This document shows, in pieces, positions 1 through 7,416 of a stretch of 64,000 bases of DNA. The notes under the pieces are model-generated. The model made no database searches. It saw nothing but the letters and a program-made list of their open reading frames with translations, and was not told where the DNA came from. The stretch covers positions 1-64,000 of the forward strand of contig NZ_JAILNU010000084.1 of assembly GCF_024691275.1 (NCBI RefSeq). Direction: 5' to 3'. The stretch comes from Ruminococcus sp. (GTDB taxonomy: Bacteria; Bacillota; Clostridia; Oscillospirales; Ruminococcaceae). A program made the position numbers and the translations under genes. How positions within the stretch are numbered: the first letter of the stretch is position 1; the number at the start of each line of letters is the position of its first letter.

Positions 1-578
1 GCGTATATACCGTCAACGATCTGATACGCAGCCTTTGTATCGAAGCTGCTGATACCAACAATAGGAAAACCGCCGTACTGAACATATTCATCAAATACGT
101 CTCTTGCCTGAGACACATCTTTATTCTTGAAAGTCAGGTACTCACGAAGCGAAAGAGTATATACAGGGATCGTCACATATCTTCCAGTGAGGTATGTAGA
201 TATCTCACTCGACATCAGCTTGCTGTTTGAACCGGTGACATATATATCAACATCGCTGTTTTCAAGAAGGTCGTTAATGACCTTCTCCCAACCTTTAATT
301 TCCTGTAATTCATCAAGAAGCAGATAGCATCGTCCTTTGCCGGATATATCATTTTTCAGGTCAGAATACATATCCTTTGCTGAAAAATCTTCATACATGA
401 TTTCGTTGTATCTGCGTTCAATGATGTTTTCTTTTGAAGATCCGTGCTTTATGAGCTCATCAGCTACCATTTCAAGTATAGTGGATTTACCGCAGCGACG
501 AACTCAGGCGAGTATCTTAACAATTGGAGAGTCTATAAACGGCTCTATTGCGTTAATATAATCAGGTCTGAGTATCAT
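1..578 (-). pseudogene. AAA+ ATPase (ATP-binding/DUF4143 family), interrupted by an in-frame stop and cut by the window edge
   Basis: The reverse strand starts with MILRPDYINAIEPFIDSP behind an AAAGGAAGTGAT ribosome binding site and reads as a COG1373-type ATPase: a Walker A region (VRRCGKST), a Walker B-like segment (CYLLLDELQEI), a sensor segment (YVTGSNSKLM) and the STYLTGRYVTIPVYTLSF block typical of this family. Codon 25 is TGA (504-506) exactly where the first Gly of the P-loop (GVRRCGKST) is expected. One base change from GGA would explain it. The frame is otherwise open to the window edge, where the C-terminal DUF4143 half is missing. Such proteins are common accessory genes with poorly known roles. 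The call is either a recent pseudogene or a sequence error. Confidence 0.8.
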
Positions 579-598
579 AGTATCACTTCCTTTTTATC

Positions 599-627
599 AA
601 TATACCATAAATAGTTGCAAGTGTCAA
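599..627 (-). promoter_or_regulatory. Promoter of the AAA+ ATPase gene
   Basis: On the reverse strand a -35 TTGACA (622-627) and a -10 TATATT (599-604) are separated by 17 bp. They lie 21 nt upstream of the ATG. Confidence 0.7.
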
Positions 628-1140
628 GACGTTTTTTCGGTATAGAAGAAAAAAGTCTTAAAAGTAATCTGAACTTTCGACATTATAGAAGCTTTAGGAG
701 AATGTCAAGGGATCAGACAGATTATTCCTAAATAATATTATCTGTTAAGAGATAAGTTTATGCGTTTAAAAAAGAGAAGCCTCCACTGGGAGGCTATGAT
801 AATCAATAAAATGATAAAAAAATGATATCGGGCTCTTAAAACAGGGAAATAATGTTGAAAAATATGTACAAGTTCGGGTCAAATCAAGTGTGGAAAATCT
901 GTGGAAAAATCGTTTTATTCATCGCCCGAAACGGCGATATATCGGCGAAAACGTGGCATCGCTGATTGGGCTGCCGTGGCAAACAAACATAACCTTTATC
1001 ATAGGTCTAAACCTCCGTATTTTGCCGTGATTTGCGCAGTTCTTGGGGCTTTTCCGGGCTTACTACCAATTTGGCAGAAAGTGGCGAAAATGGCAAAATC
1101 GGGCAAGATTTTGCAAACTGCGGACACCGTTATTAGTAAA
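628..1140. other. Intergenic stretch without a supported gene
   Basis: This 500-base stretch holds no gene I can support. A 7-bp hairpin with a 4-nt loop (AGCCTCC/GGAGGCT, 778-795) has a T-rich tract on its reverse-strand downstream side (AGAGAAGC preceded by six A on the plus strand), so it could terminate leftward transcription. A GTG-initiated 90-codon open frame at 901-1173 lacks a ribosome binding site and resembles no family. Confidence 0.4.
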
Positions 1141-1141
1141 A

Positions 1142-1172
1142 TAGTAGTAAAAATCGGGGTGTTTTACTACTA
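1142..1172 (-). terminator. Terminator of the 147-aa gene
   Basis: A perfect 11-bp stem TAGTAGTAAAA/TTTTACTACTA (1142-1152 and 1162-1172) with a 9-nt loop is followed on the reverse strand by TTTTACTAAT. It lies just beyond the stop of the reverse-strand gene. Confidence 0.65.
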
Positions 1173-1198
1173 AGGATTTTGAGTAGTATTCTTTACAC

Positions 1199-1642
1199 TT
1201 AATCCATACGTCTATATTTATATAGTTTCAAAGAGTCAAATTCGTCTTTTTGCAAGTGCTTCCTGACGCCTAAAAGCCCTAACAAACGATTGACTGTTCC
1301 GTCTCCGTCCATAGGTTCGCCTTTCATCTCACCATTTTCAAAAATCACACCTGCTTGCGTTCCGTATCCGCCAAAGTAATCTGTTTCCATATAAAGAAGC
1401 TGACCTTTGAGCGATTTTTCTTTTAAGAAGCAGATAACGGAATCCGTAAGGTAGTTCAAATGCGGATAGTTGCTGGTATTCTCTATATCCACAAGTTCTT
1501 CTATATCATCAAACAAATTGTCATTCAGAAATATGAGCGCATAGTCTTGAGGAAGGCATATCATCTCAGCATATACCCAGCCGTCTACAATCGGTTGAAT
1601 GATATGTGTTTTTCCAATGATTGTTCTGATCATATGTCCCAT
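1199..1642 (-). CDS. Hypothetical protein, 147 aa
   Basis: This is a single-gene unit with its own promoter and terminator. The start ATG follows AAGAAGGCGGGG with a 7-nt gap; a second ATG three codons in is possible. The protein is acidic, soluble, and has no signal peptide or membrane segment. The stretch METDYFGGYGTQAGVIFEN (about residues 85-103) resembles a phrase seen in small immunity or antitoxin-like proteins that accompany polymorphic toxins. I cannot assign a family from sequence reading alone. Nothing toxin-like adjoins it, so an orphan immunity protein is only a guess. Confidence 0.65.
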   Translation of the reverse strand: MGHMIRTIIGKTHIIQPIVDGWVYAEMICLPQDYALIFLNDNLFDDIEELVDIENTSNYPHLNYLTDSVICFLKEKSLKGQLLYMETDYFGGYGTQAGVIFENGEMKGEPMDGDGTVNRLLGLLGVRKHLQKDEFDSLKLYKYRRMD

Positions 1643-1675
1643 AGATTAACCCCGCCTTCTTTTTCGTTCCATACA

Positions 1676-1704
1676 ATTATACCATAATCCTTCTAATTCA
1701 TCAA
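1676..1704 (-). promoter_or_regulatory. Promoter of the 147-aa gene
   Basis: Reverse strand -35 TTGATG (1699-1704), 17-bp spacer ending in TGG, -10 TATAAT (1676-1681). It sits 33 nt upstream of the start codon. Confidence 0.65.
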
Positions 1705-1784
1705 GTCAAAAAAGTGTCGGAAATCAGCAGCGGCAATTGATGAGGTTTATAACCAATAATAAAAAAGCAGTATATTGATCTGTA

Positions 1785-1813
1785 TTGACTTTATTATTTC
1801 GTAATCATATAAT
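1785..1813 (+). promoter_or_regulatory. Promoter of cysE
   Basis: -35 TTGACT (1785-1790), 17-bp spacer, -10 TATAAT (1808-1813). AATTATAGT (1811-1819) is shared with the start of the cysK control region at 11718-11726, which hints at common regulation. Confidence 0.7.
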
Positions 1814-1881
1814 TATAGTATGGATTGCTTGATGCTATGATCTATACTTTATAACGATTTTGGCGAAAGGAGAAATGAAAA

Positions 1882-2826
1882 TTGGGAATAGTAGAAGAAA
1901 ATGTTAATGGCGTTGTCAATGACCTGCTCGATGACTACGAGAAGGGAAAGGCTATAGATAAGGTCAGAATATTCAATCACCCCGACAAAGAAGTGATAAT
2001 TGACATTCTTTCAAGCCTCAGAAAGGTGATCTTCCCGGGCTATTTCAGAAATGGCTCTATAAAGGTATATACACTCAGAAACAACCTCTCAATGCTTATC
2101 GAGGACGTTATTTTCAAGCTGACCAAACAGATAACGATCGTTCTCGGCGGCGATATTAAAAATGATGACGGCATAACTGAAAAAGCTGAGAGTATAAGTC
2201 TCGAATTCGTAAGAAGACTCCGCAAAATCAGAGAATTCATCGAGACAGATGTTCAGGCGGCTTTCGACGGAGACCCCGCAGCTTACAGCAAGGACGAGAT
2301 AATCTATTCTTATCCCGGCCTTTTTGCGATACTCATAAACAGGATAGCGCATGAACTGTTTATCCTCGGTGTACCCGTAATACCGCGTATGATGACGGAA
2401 TATGCTCACAGTGAGACAGGTGTGGATATACACCCAGGTGCTACCATAGGAAAATACTTTTTCATAGATCACGGAACAGGTATAGTTATTGGCGAAACCA
2501 CTGTTATTGGCGATAACGTGAAAATATATCAGGGCGTGACACTCGGCGCTCTGTCTACAAGAGGCGGACAGGCTCTGAAAAGCAAAAAGCGTCACCCAAC
2601 TATTGAGGACAATGTTACTATTTATTCGGGAGCTTCTATACTCGGCGGAGATACTGTCATCGGAAAGAATGTTGTTATCGGCGGAAATGCATTCATCACT
2701 CATTCTGTCCCCGATGGTGCAAAGGTAAGCGTTAAAAATCAGGAGCTGAGATACAATTATGACGCTTCAAAGCCTGTTGAAAGAGTTGAAATCGTGGACG
2801 ATGACAGCTGGTTCTACATCATCTGA
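1882..2826 (+). CDS. cysE: Serine O-acetyltransferase
   Basis: The enzyme transfers acetyl from acetyl-CoA to L-serine, giving O-acetylserine, the carbon acceptor for sulfide in cysteine synthesis. The 314-aa length fits the long EpsC/SAT-like group. Residues 1-170 form the helical N-terminal domain. Residues 180-285 are a left-handed beta-helix of hexapeptide repeats, with the catalytic motifs DIHPG (His184) and FIDHGTGIVIGET (Asp196-His197). The start is TTG, chosen because AAAGGAG (1866-1872) lies 9 nt upstream and the nearby ATG at 1875 is in another frame with an early stop. It has its own promoter and heads the sulfur island. CysE genes are also known neighbours of Family 2A encapsulin loci. 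Confidence 0.95.
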   Translation: MGIVEENVNGVVNDLLDDYEKGKAIDKVRIFNHPDKEVIIDILSSLRKVIFPGYFRNGSIKVYTLRNNLSMLIEDVIFKLTKQITIVLGGDIKNDDGITEKAESISLEFVRRLRKIREFIETDVQAAFDGDPAAYSKDEIIYSYPGLFAILINRIAHELFILGVPVIPRMMTEYAHSETGVDIHPGATIGKYFFIDHGTGIVIGETTVIGDNVKIYQGVTLGALSTRGGQALKSKKRHPTIEDNVTIYSGASILGGDTVIGKNVVIGGNAFITHSVPDGAKVSVKNQELRYNYDASKPVERVEIVDDDSWFYII

Positions 2827-2893
2827 ACTCGAAAATATTTCAGCTATAGAAAACAACTATAACTGATACTAAGTTATTTGTCAGCCCCAGCTA

Positions 2894-2922
2894 TTGATTT
2901 CTTTGTCACATTATGCTATAAT
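2894..2922 (+). promoter_or_regulatory. Promoter of the ubiquitin-like/E1/rhodanese gene
   Basis: -35 TTGATT (2894-2899), 17-bp spacer ending TGC, -10 TATAAT (2917-2922). It is followed by a 90-nt leader and a GGAGGG ribosome binding site. Confidence 0.7.
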
Positions 2923-2953
2923 ACAGACATTGATATTGTACATAAAAACCATA

Positions 2954-2983
2954 GTAAATAAATATGAATAATATGTTATTTAC
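2954..2983. repeat. Inverted repeat in the leader of the fusion gene
   Basis: Perfect 8-bp arms GTAAATAA (2954-2961) and TTATTTAC (2976-2983) are separated by 14 nt. They lie between the promoter and the start codon. The half-site ATAGTAAA (2951-2958) resembles arms found before the encapsulin gene and cysK, so this may be an operator. The spacings between arms differ among the three sites. Confidence 0.4.
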
Positions 2984-3012
2984 CTGATAAATAAATCAAT
3001 GGAGGGTAACAA

Positions 3013-4470
3013 ATGGCAGTTACAGTAGTTATACCAACAACTCTCAGGCTCTTTACCGAGCACAGATCTGAAATAGAACTCAAAGGAAAAACAGTGGGCG
3101 AGATACTTACTCTCCTCTCAGAAGAATATCCGGAAACAAAAAAGGCACTTTATGACGAAGAGGGTCAGCTCAGAGCGTTTATTAATGTATTTGTAAATGA
3201 TGAGAATATCAGAGACCTTAATGAGTTCGATACAGAAGTCAAGGACGGCGACGAAATTATCCTTATCCCCGCTATTGCAGGAGGTTCGGGCGTTGAGAGC
3301 GTTCTCGGCGACAGAAAGGGAGAAAAGCTCACAAATGATGAGATAAACCGCTACAGCCGCCACCTTCTTTTGCAGGAGATCGGCGTAAAAGGTCAGAAAA
3401 GACTTAAAGCTGCAAAGGTCCTTATCGTTGGTGCAGGCGGTCTCGGAACTCCACTCGCTCAGTACCTTGCAGCAGCAGGTGTCGGTACTATCGGTATCAT
3501 CGACAACGATGAGGTCGAGGAGTCAAATCTCCAGCGTCAGGTAATGCACGGCACAAGAGATATCGGCAGACCAAAGGTCGCTTCCGCTAAGGACAGTATT
3601 CGCCAGATCAATCCGCTTGTAAAAGTTGAAACATATAATATGCGCCTTACAGCCGAAAATGCTGAGAGCATCATTTCCGAATACGACGTTGTTGCTGATG
3701 CTTCGGACAACTATCCTACACGCTATCTTGTAAATGATACCTGCGTACTTCTGGGAAAGCCCGATGTTTTCGGCGCAATGTACCAGTTTGAAGGACAGGT
3801 CTCGGTCTACTATGCTAAGGAGGGCCCGTGCTACAGATGTATGTACCCTGCACCGCCCCCGGCAGGACTTGTTCCCTCGTGTGCAATGGGCGGAGTTGTC
3901 GGCGTTCTTCCAGGCGTTATCGGTACCTTGCAGGCTAATGAGGTTATAAAACTCATCGTTGGCGGCGGCAAGAACCTCATAGGCAGAGTTGTCACCTTCG
4001 ACGCTTGGAACCTTAAATGGCGTGAACTGAAAATACATAAGAATGACAGCTGCCCTATATGCGGAAAAAATCATTCCATTACCGAGATAGAGGATTTTGA
4101 TTATGAGGATTTCTGCGGTCTTACTCAGCAAAAGGAGAAAGAAGCAGCAGTCGAGGGCATTGAGCCGAAAGAGCTTAAACGCCGCATTGATGAGGGTGAA
4201 AAGATAACCATTGTCGATGTCCGCGAACCTCATGAAAGAGCTATCGCAAAGTTTCCCGAGGCTATAGTTATCCCAATCGGTCAGCTTGAAAGACGACAGA
4301 AGGAGCTGGATACTTCTGTTGATACTGTCTTTGTATGCAAAGAGGGCAAGAGAAGCATACTCGCTGTGAATACTCTGCGCGAGGCAGGCTATACGGGGCC
4401 CCTTTACAATATGAAGGGCGGCACGAACGCATGGGCAAGGGAAGTCGATAAGGATTTCCCTATATATTGA
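3013..4470 (+). CDS. Ubiquitin-like sulfur carrier / E1-like activating enzyme / rhodanese fusion
   Basis: Three modules are joined in 485 aa. Residues 1-91 are a MoaD/CysO-like beta-grasp domain ending in AIAGG. Residues 105-355 are a MoeB/ThiF-type adenylyltransferase with the GAGGLG nucleotide loop (140-145), Zn cysteines C273/C276 and C347/C350, and a candidate catalytic Cys290. Residues 385-485 are a rhodanese domain with the CKEGKRS active-site loop (Cys442). The E1 would adenylate the carrier C-terminus and the rhodanese would donate persulfide sulfur to give a thiocarboxylate, as in MoeZ-type enzymes. The diglycine (Gly90-Gly91) is internal, followed by SG and a linker, so free use of the carrier would require cleavage; a JAMM protease is encoded 6 kb downstream. 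Own promoter and terminator. Confidence 0.9.
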   Translation: MAVTVVIPTTLRLFTEHRSEIELKGKTVGEILTLLSEEYPETKKALYDEEGQLRAFINVFVNDENIRDLNEFDTEVKDGDEIILIPAIAGGSGVESVLGDRKGEKLTNDEINRYSRHLLLQEIGVKGQKRLKAAKVLIVGAGGLGTPLAQYLAAAGVGTIGIIDNDEVEESNLQRQVMHGTRDIGRPKVASAKDSIRQINPLVKVETYNMRLTAENAESIISEYDVVADASDNYPTRYLVNDTCVLLGKPDVFGAMYQFEGQVSVYYAKEGPCYRCMYPAPPPAGLVPSCAMGGVVGVLPGVIGTLQANEVIKLIVGGGKNLIGRVVTFDAWNLKWRELKIHKNDSCPICGKNHSITEIEDFDYEDFCGLTQQKEKEAAVEGIEPKELKRRIDEGEKITIVDVREPHERAIAKFPEAIVIPIGQLERRQKELDTSVDTVFVCKEGKRSILAVNTLREAGYTGPLYNMKGGTNAWAREVDKDFPIY

Positions 4471-4495
4471 TTATAAGACAGATGAGCCTTTGAAA

Positions 4496-4530
4496 ATATA
4501 CGATCGAATACCTTTCGGTCGTATATTTTG
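4496..4530 (+). terminator. Terminator of the fusion gene
   Basis: A 13-bp stem (4496-4508 with 4514-4526, one G-U pair) and a 5-nt loop are followed by TTTTG. Confidence 0.7.
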
Positions 4531-4570
4531 CCATACAAAAACTTACTAAATCTGTCTGTAATATATGTAT

Positions 4571-4600
4571 AATAGTGAATGACAGAATACGTTTACTATT
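4571..4600. promoter_or_regulatory. Inverted repeat at the encapsulin promoter
   Basis: Arms AATAGTGAA (4571-4579) and TTTACTATT (4592-4600) match at 8 of 9 positions. The left arm overlaps a -10-like TATAAT (4568-4573). Similar half-sites (ATAGTAAA, TTTACTATC) occur before the fusion gene and cysK. The -35 here is poor (TTACTA at 4543, 19-bp spacing), which would fit a regulated promoter. Confidence 0.45.
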
Positions 4601-4677
4601 TATTGTTTTGCACAGAGCAAACGTAAGTGAGCGTATGTGCGGGACAATTCAAATCTACATTAATGGAGGTAGACATT

Positions 4678-5631
4678 ATGTCTAAAGAACCCAAAAATGA
4701 CACCATAGTTGCTCTCGGCAAAAAGGCTGCTTATAACCTTGCCGACGTTAACAAAACAAGACCACAGTACGGTGCTCTCACTCCGAAGTGGATCACAAAG
4801 GTCCTCGAATTCAAGGGCCTTGATTCAGGTATTTACAGAATAAATAAGGTTAAAGAGGGAGAAACTCCTCTTGACGTTCTTTGCAGCGTTGAGAAGAAGT
4901 CTGACATAATCCCTCAGGGCTATGTTGAGTATGAGGAAGATCCGAGAGAGCTTCAGCTCGCTTCTATCTCAACTATCATCAACGTAAACACAGCTGTTGC
5001 TGATGTATACGGTTCACCATACGATCAGGTAAAGGAACAGCTCGACCTCGCTATCGAAAGCCTTCGTGAGCGTCAGGAGAGCCAGCTCATCAATAACGAT
5101 GATTACGGTCTCCTCAAGAATGTTCCTGATTCACAGCGTATCCAGACAAGAAACGGCGCTCCTACACCTGATGACCTCGACGAGCTCATCACAAAGGTAT
5201 GGAAAGAGCCTTCATTCTTCCTTGCTCACCCAAGAGCTATCGCTGCATTTGAGAGAGAATGTACAAAGAGAGGCGTACCGCCCGTTACAACTAATATCGC
5301 AGGCGGCACATTCATCTGCTGGAGAGGTATCCCGATCATTCCTACAGACAAGCTCCTCGTTGACGGTCTCAAGAATCCAAAGAGCAAGAGCGGCAAAACA
5401 AATATCCTTCTCGTTCGTACAGGTGAGGCTAAGAGAGGCGTTATCGGTCTTTTCCAGCGTAATCTGAAAAATGAACAGTCAAGAGGACTTTCTGTTCGTT
5501 TCAGAGGTATTGACGATAAGGGCGTTGCTTCTTATCTGCTTTCACTCTACTGCTCGGCAGCTATTCTCTCAGACGACGCTATCGCTGTTCTCGAGGATGT
5601 CGAGGTAGGTGAATACTATGACTACGACTAA
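4678..5631 (+). CDS. Family 2A encapsulin shell protein (SrpI-like)
   Basis: The 317-aa protein matches the Family 2A encapsulins typified by SrpI of Synechococcus elongatus, HK97-fold proteins that self-assemble into icosahedral nanocompartments. The recognisable stretches are AAYNLADVNKTRPQYGALTP near the N-terminus, IYRINKVKEGE, the central RERQESQLINNDDYGLL, NGAPTPDDLDELITKVWKEP, FFLAHPRAIAAFERECTKRG, and a C-terminal SLYCSAAILSDDAIAVLEDVEV. No cyclic-nucleotide-binding insertion is present, which separates 2A from 2B. I start at the ATG at 4678 because GGAGG (4665-4669) lies 8 nt upstream; the longer GTG start at 4627 lacks such a site. It overlaps the next gene, a cysteine desulfurase, by 14 nt, the standard shell-cargo pairing of this family. 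Confidence 0.93.
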   Translation: MSKEPKNDTIVALGKKAAYNLADVNKTRPQYGALTPKWITKVLEFKGLDSGIYRINKVKEGETPLDVLCSVEKKSDIIPQGYVEYEEDPRELQLASISTIINVNTAVADVYGSPYDQVKEQLDLAIESLRERQESQLINNDDYGLLKNVPDSQRIQTRNGAPTPDDLDELITKVWKEPSFFLAHPRAIAAFERECTKRGVPPVTTNIAGGTFICWRGIPIIPTDKLLVDGLKNPKSKSGKTNILLVRTGEAKRGVIGLFQRNLKNEQSRGLSVRFRGIDDKGVASYLLSLYCSAAILSDDAIAVLEDVEVGEYYDYD

Positions 5632-7336
5632 TTACGGCATACCTTCTGAGTCAGAGCTTGAGAACCTCGCAAATTCACTGTTTCCCGATTTCGACGCAGA
5701 GCGCTGTGCAGGCGGGATCGCTGCACTTGCAGCAAGCGGCGATACCTCCGTTATCAATGACGCTGTGAACAAGGCAGCTTCATATGGCGGCGGTACTAAC
5801 TACGCTTCGTCCGCAGAACAGGTTTTCAGCGGCTATGGCAGTATTTCAGAGTTTGAGCAGATAGCCAATGAGTATAACGGCGGCTACGGCAGTGCTTCTG
5901 AGTACGAGCAGGCAGCAGACAGCTACGGTGCTTCACCTGTAGTAGGAGCTGCTCAGCAGTACAGCACTTTCGATACATATTCTGCTCCTCAGGAGCAGCC
6001 CACATCGGGCGGCTATGCTCCTGTCGTTCTCTCTCAGGGACAGGCTGACAGCTACGTTCCAAAAAATACTCATCAGGCAGCTGCTCCAAGCGTTCCTACA
6101 GTAAAGTCTGACAGCCAGATAATCGTAGGAACAAAGACTCTCGCTCAGATCAGAAATGATTTCCCTATACTTAGCGAAAAGATAAACGGTCACGACCTCG
6201 TATGGCTCGACAACGGCGCTACCACACAGCGTCCACAGCAGGTCATCGACAGACTGAGCTATTATTATACTCATGAGAACTCCAATGTTCACAGAGGTGC
6301 TCATGAACTCGCTGCTCGTTCCACCGACGCATACGAGAATGCAAGACAGATCACTGCCGACTTCCTCGGTGCGCCTTCAAAGGACAATATCGTTTTCGTA
6401 AGAGGTACAACTGAGGCTATAAATCTTGTTGCCAATGCATATGTAAAACCTCTTCTTCAGCCAGGCGACGAGATAATCCTCACAATGCTGGAGCATCATG
6501 CGAATATCGTTCCATGGCAGATCATATGCGAGGAAACAGGCGCTGTCATCAAGGTAGTTCCTGTTGACAAGAGCGGTCAGCTCATTATATCAGAGTACGA
6601 AAAGCTCTTTACAAGAAGGACTAAATTCGTTTCAGCAACTCACGTTTCCAATGCGCTGGGTACTGTTACTCCTATCGAGGAGCTTGTTGCTATCGCTCAC
6701 GCTCACGGTGTACGCATACTCATCGACGGTGCGCAGTCTGTGGCTCATATCCCTGTTAATGTTACTGCTCTGGATACGGATTTCTTCGTATTCTCGGGAC
6801 ATAAGATATTTGCTCCTACAGGCATCGGTGCTGTATACGGCAAGTCCGATGTTCTCGAAGCTGCAAGACCTTACCACGGCGGCGGAAATATGATAAAGGA
6901 CGTTACTTTCGAGCGTACTATCTACAATCCAGCTCCGAACAAGTTTGAGGCAGGTACAGGAAGCATCGCAGACGCAGTTGGTCTCGGTGCAGCTCTCGAA
7001 TACCTCAACGCTATCGGTATGACAGAGGTCAACCGCCATGAGCATGAGCTCCTGGTATACGCTATGAAGGAAATGCAGAAGATAAACGGTCTGCACCTCA
7101 TAGGCACAGCTACAAACAAGGCAAGCGTACTTTCATTCGTGCTTGATGGCGTTGGCAACGAAGCTGTCGGTCAGCGTCTTAACGAGCTGGGCATAGCTGT
7201 ACGCACGGGTCATCACTGTGCTCAGCCTATACTCCGCCATTTCGGACTTGAAGGAACTGTACGTCCAACACTTGCACTTTATAATTCATTCAATGATATT
7301 GACAGACTTGTTCAGGGAATAAGAACACTTGCGTAA
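5618..7336 (+). CDS. Cysteine desulfurase with N-terminal encapsulation extension
   Basis: The enzyme removes sulfur from L-cysteine as a protein persulfide. Residues ~173-572 form a group II (SufS/CsdA-like) PLP enzyme with SGHK (Lys396) binding PLP and RTGHHCAQP carrying the catalytic Cys535. Residues 1-172 are a Gly/Ser/Tyr/Ala-rich, probably disordered extension. It opens with a short amphipathic stretch (SESELENLANSLFPDF) and then carries a near-duplicate, GYGSISEFEQIANEY / GYGSASEYEQAADSY. Long disordered N-termini on Family 2A desulfurases are known to direct cargo into the shell. The start at ATG 5618 is preferred over an in-frame GTG at 5609 for ribosome binding site spacing. It overlaps the shell gene, so translation is probably coupled. 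Confidence 0.93.
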   Translation: MTTTNYGIPSESELENLANSLFPDFDAERCAGGIAALAASGDTSVINDAVNKAASYGGGTNYASSAEQVFSGYGSISEFEQIANEYNGGYGSASEYEQAADSYGASPVVGAAQQYSTFDTYSAPQEQPTSGGYAPVVLSQGQADSYVPKNTHQAAAPSVPTVKSDSQIIVGTKTLAQIRNDFPILSEKINGHDLVWLDNGATTQRPQQVIDRLSYYYTHENSNVHRGAHELAARSTDAYENARQITADFLGAPSKDNIVFVRGTTEAINLVANAYVKPLLQPGDEIILTMLEHHANIVPWQIICEETGAVIKVVPVDKSGQLIISEYEKLFTRRTKFVSATHVSNALGTVTPIEELVAIAHAHGVRILIDGAQSVAHIPVNVTALDTDFFVFSGHKIFAPTGIGAVYGKSDVLEAARPYHGGGNMIKDVTFERTIYNPAPNKFEAGTGSIADAVGLGAALEYLNAIGMTEVNRHEHELLVYAMKEMQKINGLHLIGTATNKASVLSFVLDGVGNEAVGQRLNELGIAVRTGHHCAQPILRHFGLEGTVRPTLALYNSFNDIDRLVQGIRTLA

Positions 7337-7358
7337 TTCAGAACTTGTTCTCATATTT

Positions 7359-7383
7359 ACAGGACGGCATTATACCGTCCTGT
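7359..7383 (+). promoter_or_regulatory. Hairpin between desulfurase and metY
   Basis: A perfect 9-bp stem ACAGGACGG/CCGTCCTGT with a 7-nt loop lies in the 80-nt gap. It has AAAACATTTA after it instead of a U-tract, so it looks more like an mRNA processing or stability element, or a leaky terminator, than a full stop. Confidence 0.5.
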
Positions 7384-7416
7384 AAAACATTTATATTGAC
7401 AAAGCGTGGTGATACA

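Noticed and set aside
901-1173. Forward 90-codon open frame with GTG start
   Set aside because: No ribosome binding site, no recognisable family, and its end lies inside the terminator of the opposite gene.
2089-2703. Reverse 204-codon open frame antisense to cysE
   Set aside because: Shadow of the real gene; no start signal and low-complexity cysteine/serine-rich product.
4627-4677. GTG start 17 codons upstream for the encapsulin
   Set aside because: It lacks a ribosome binding site, while GGAGG sits 8 nt before ATG 4678 and the shorter protein fits the family.
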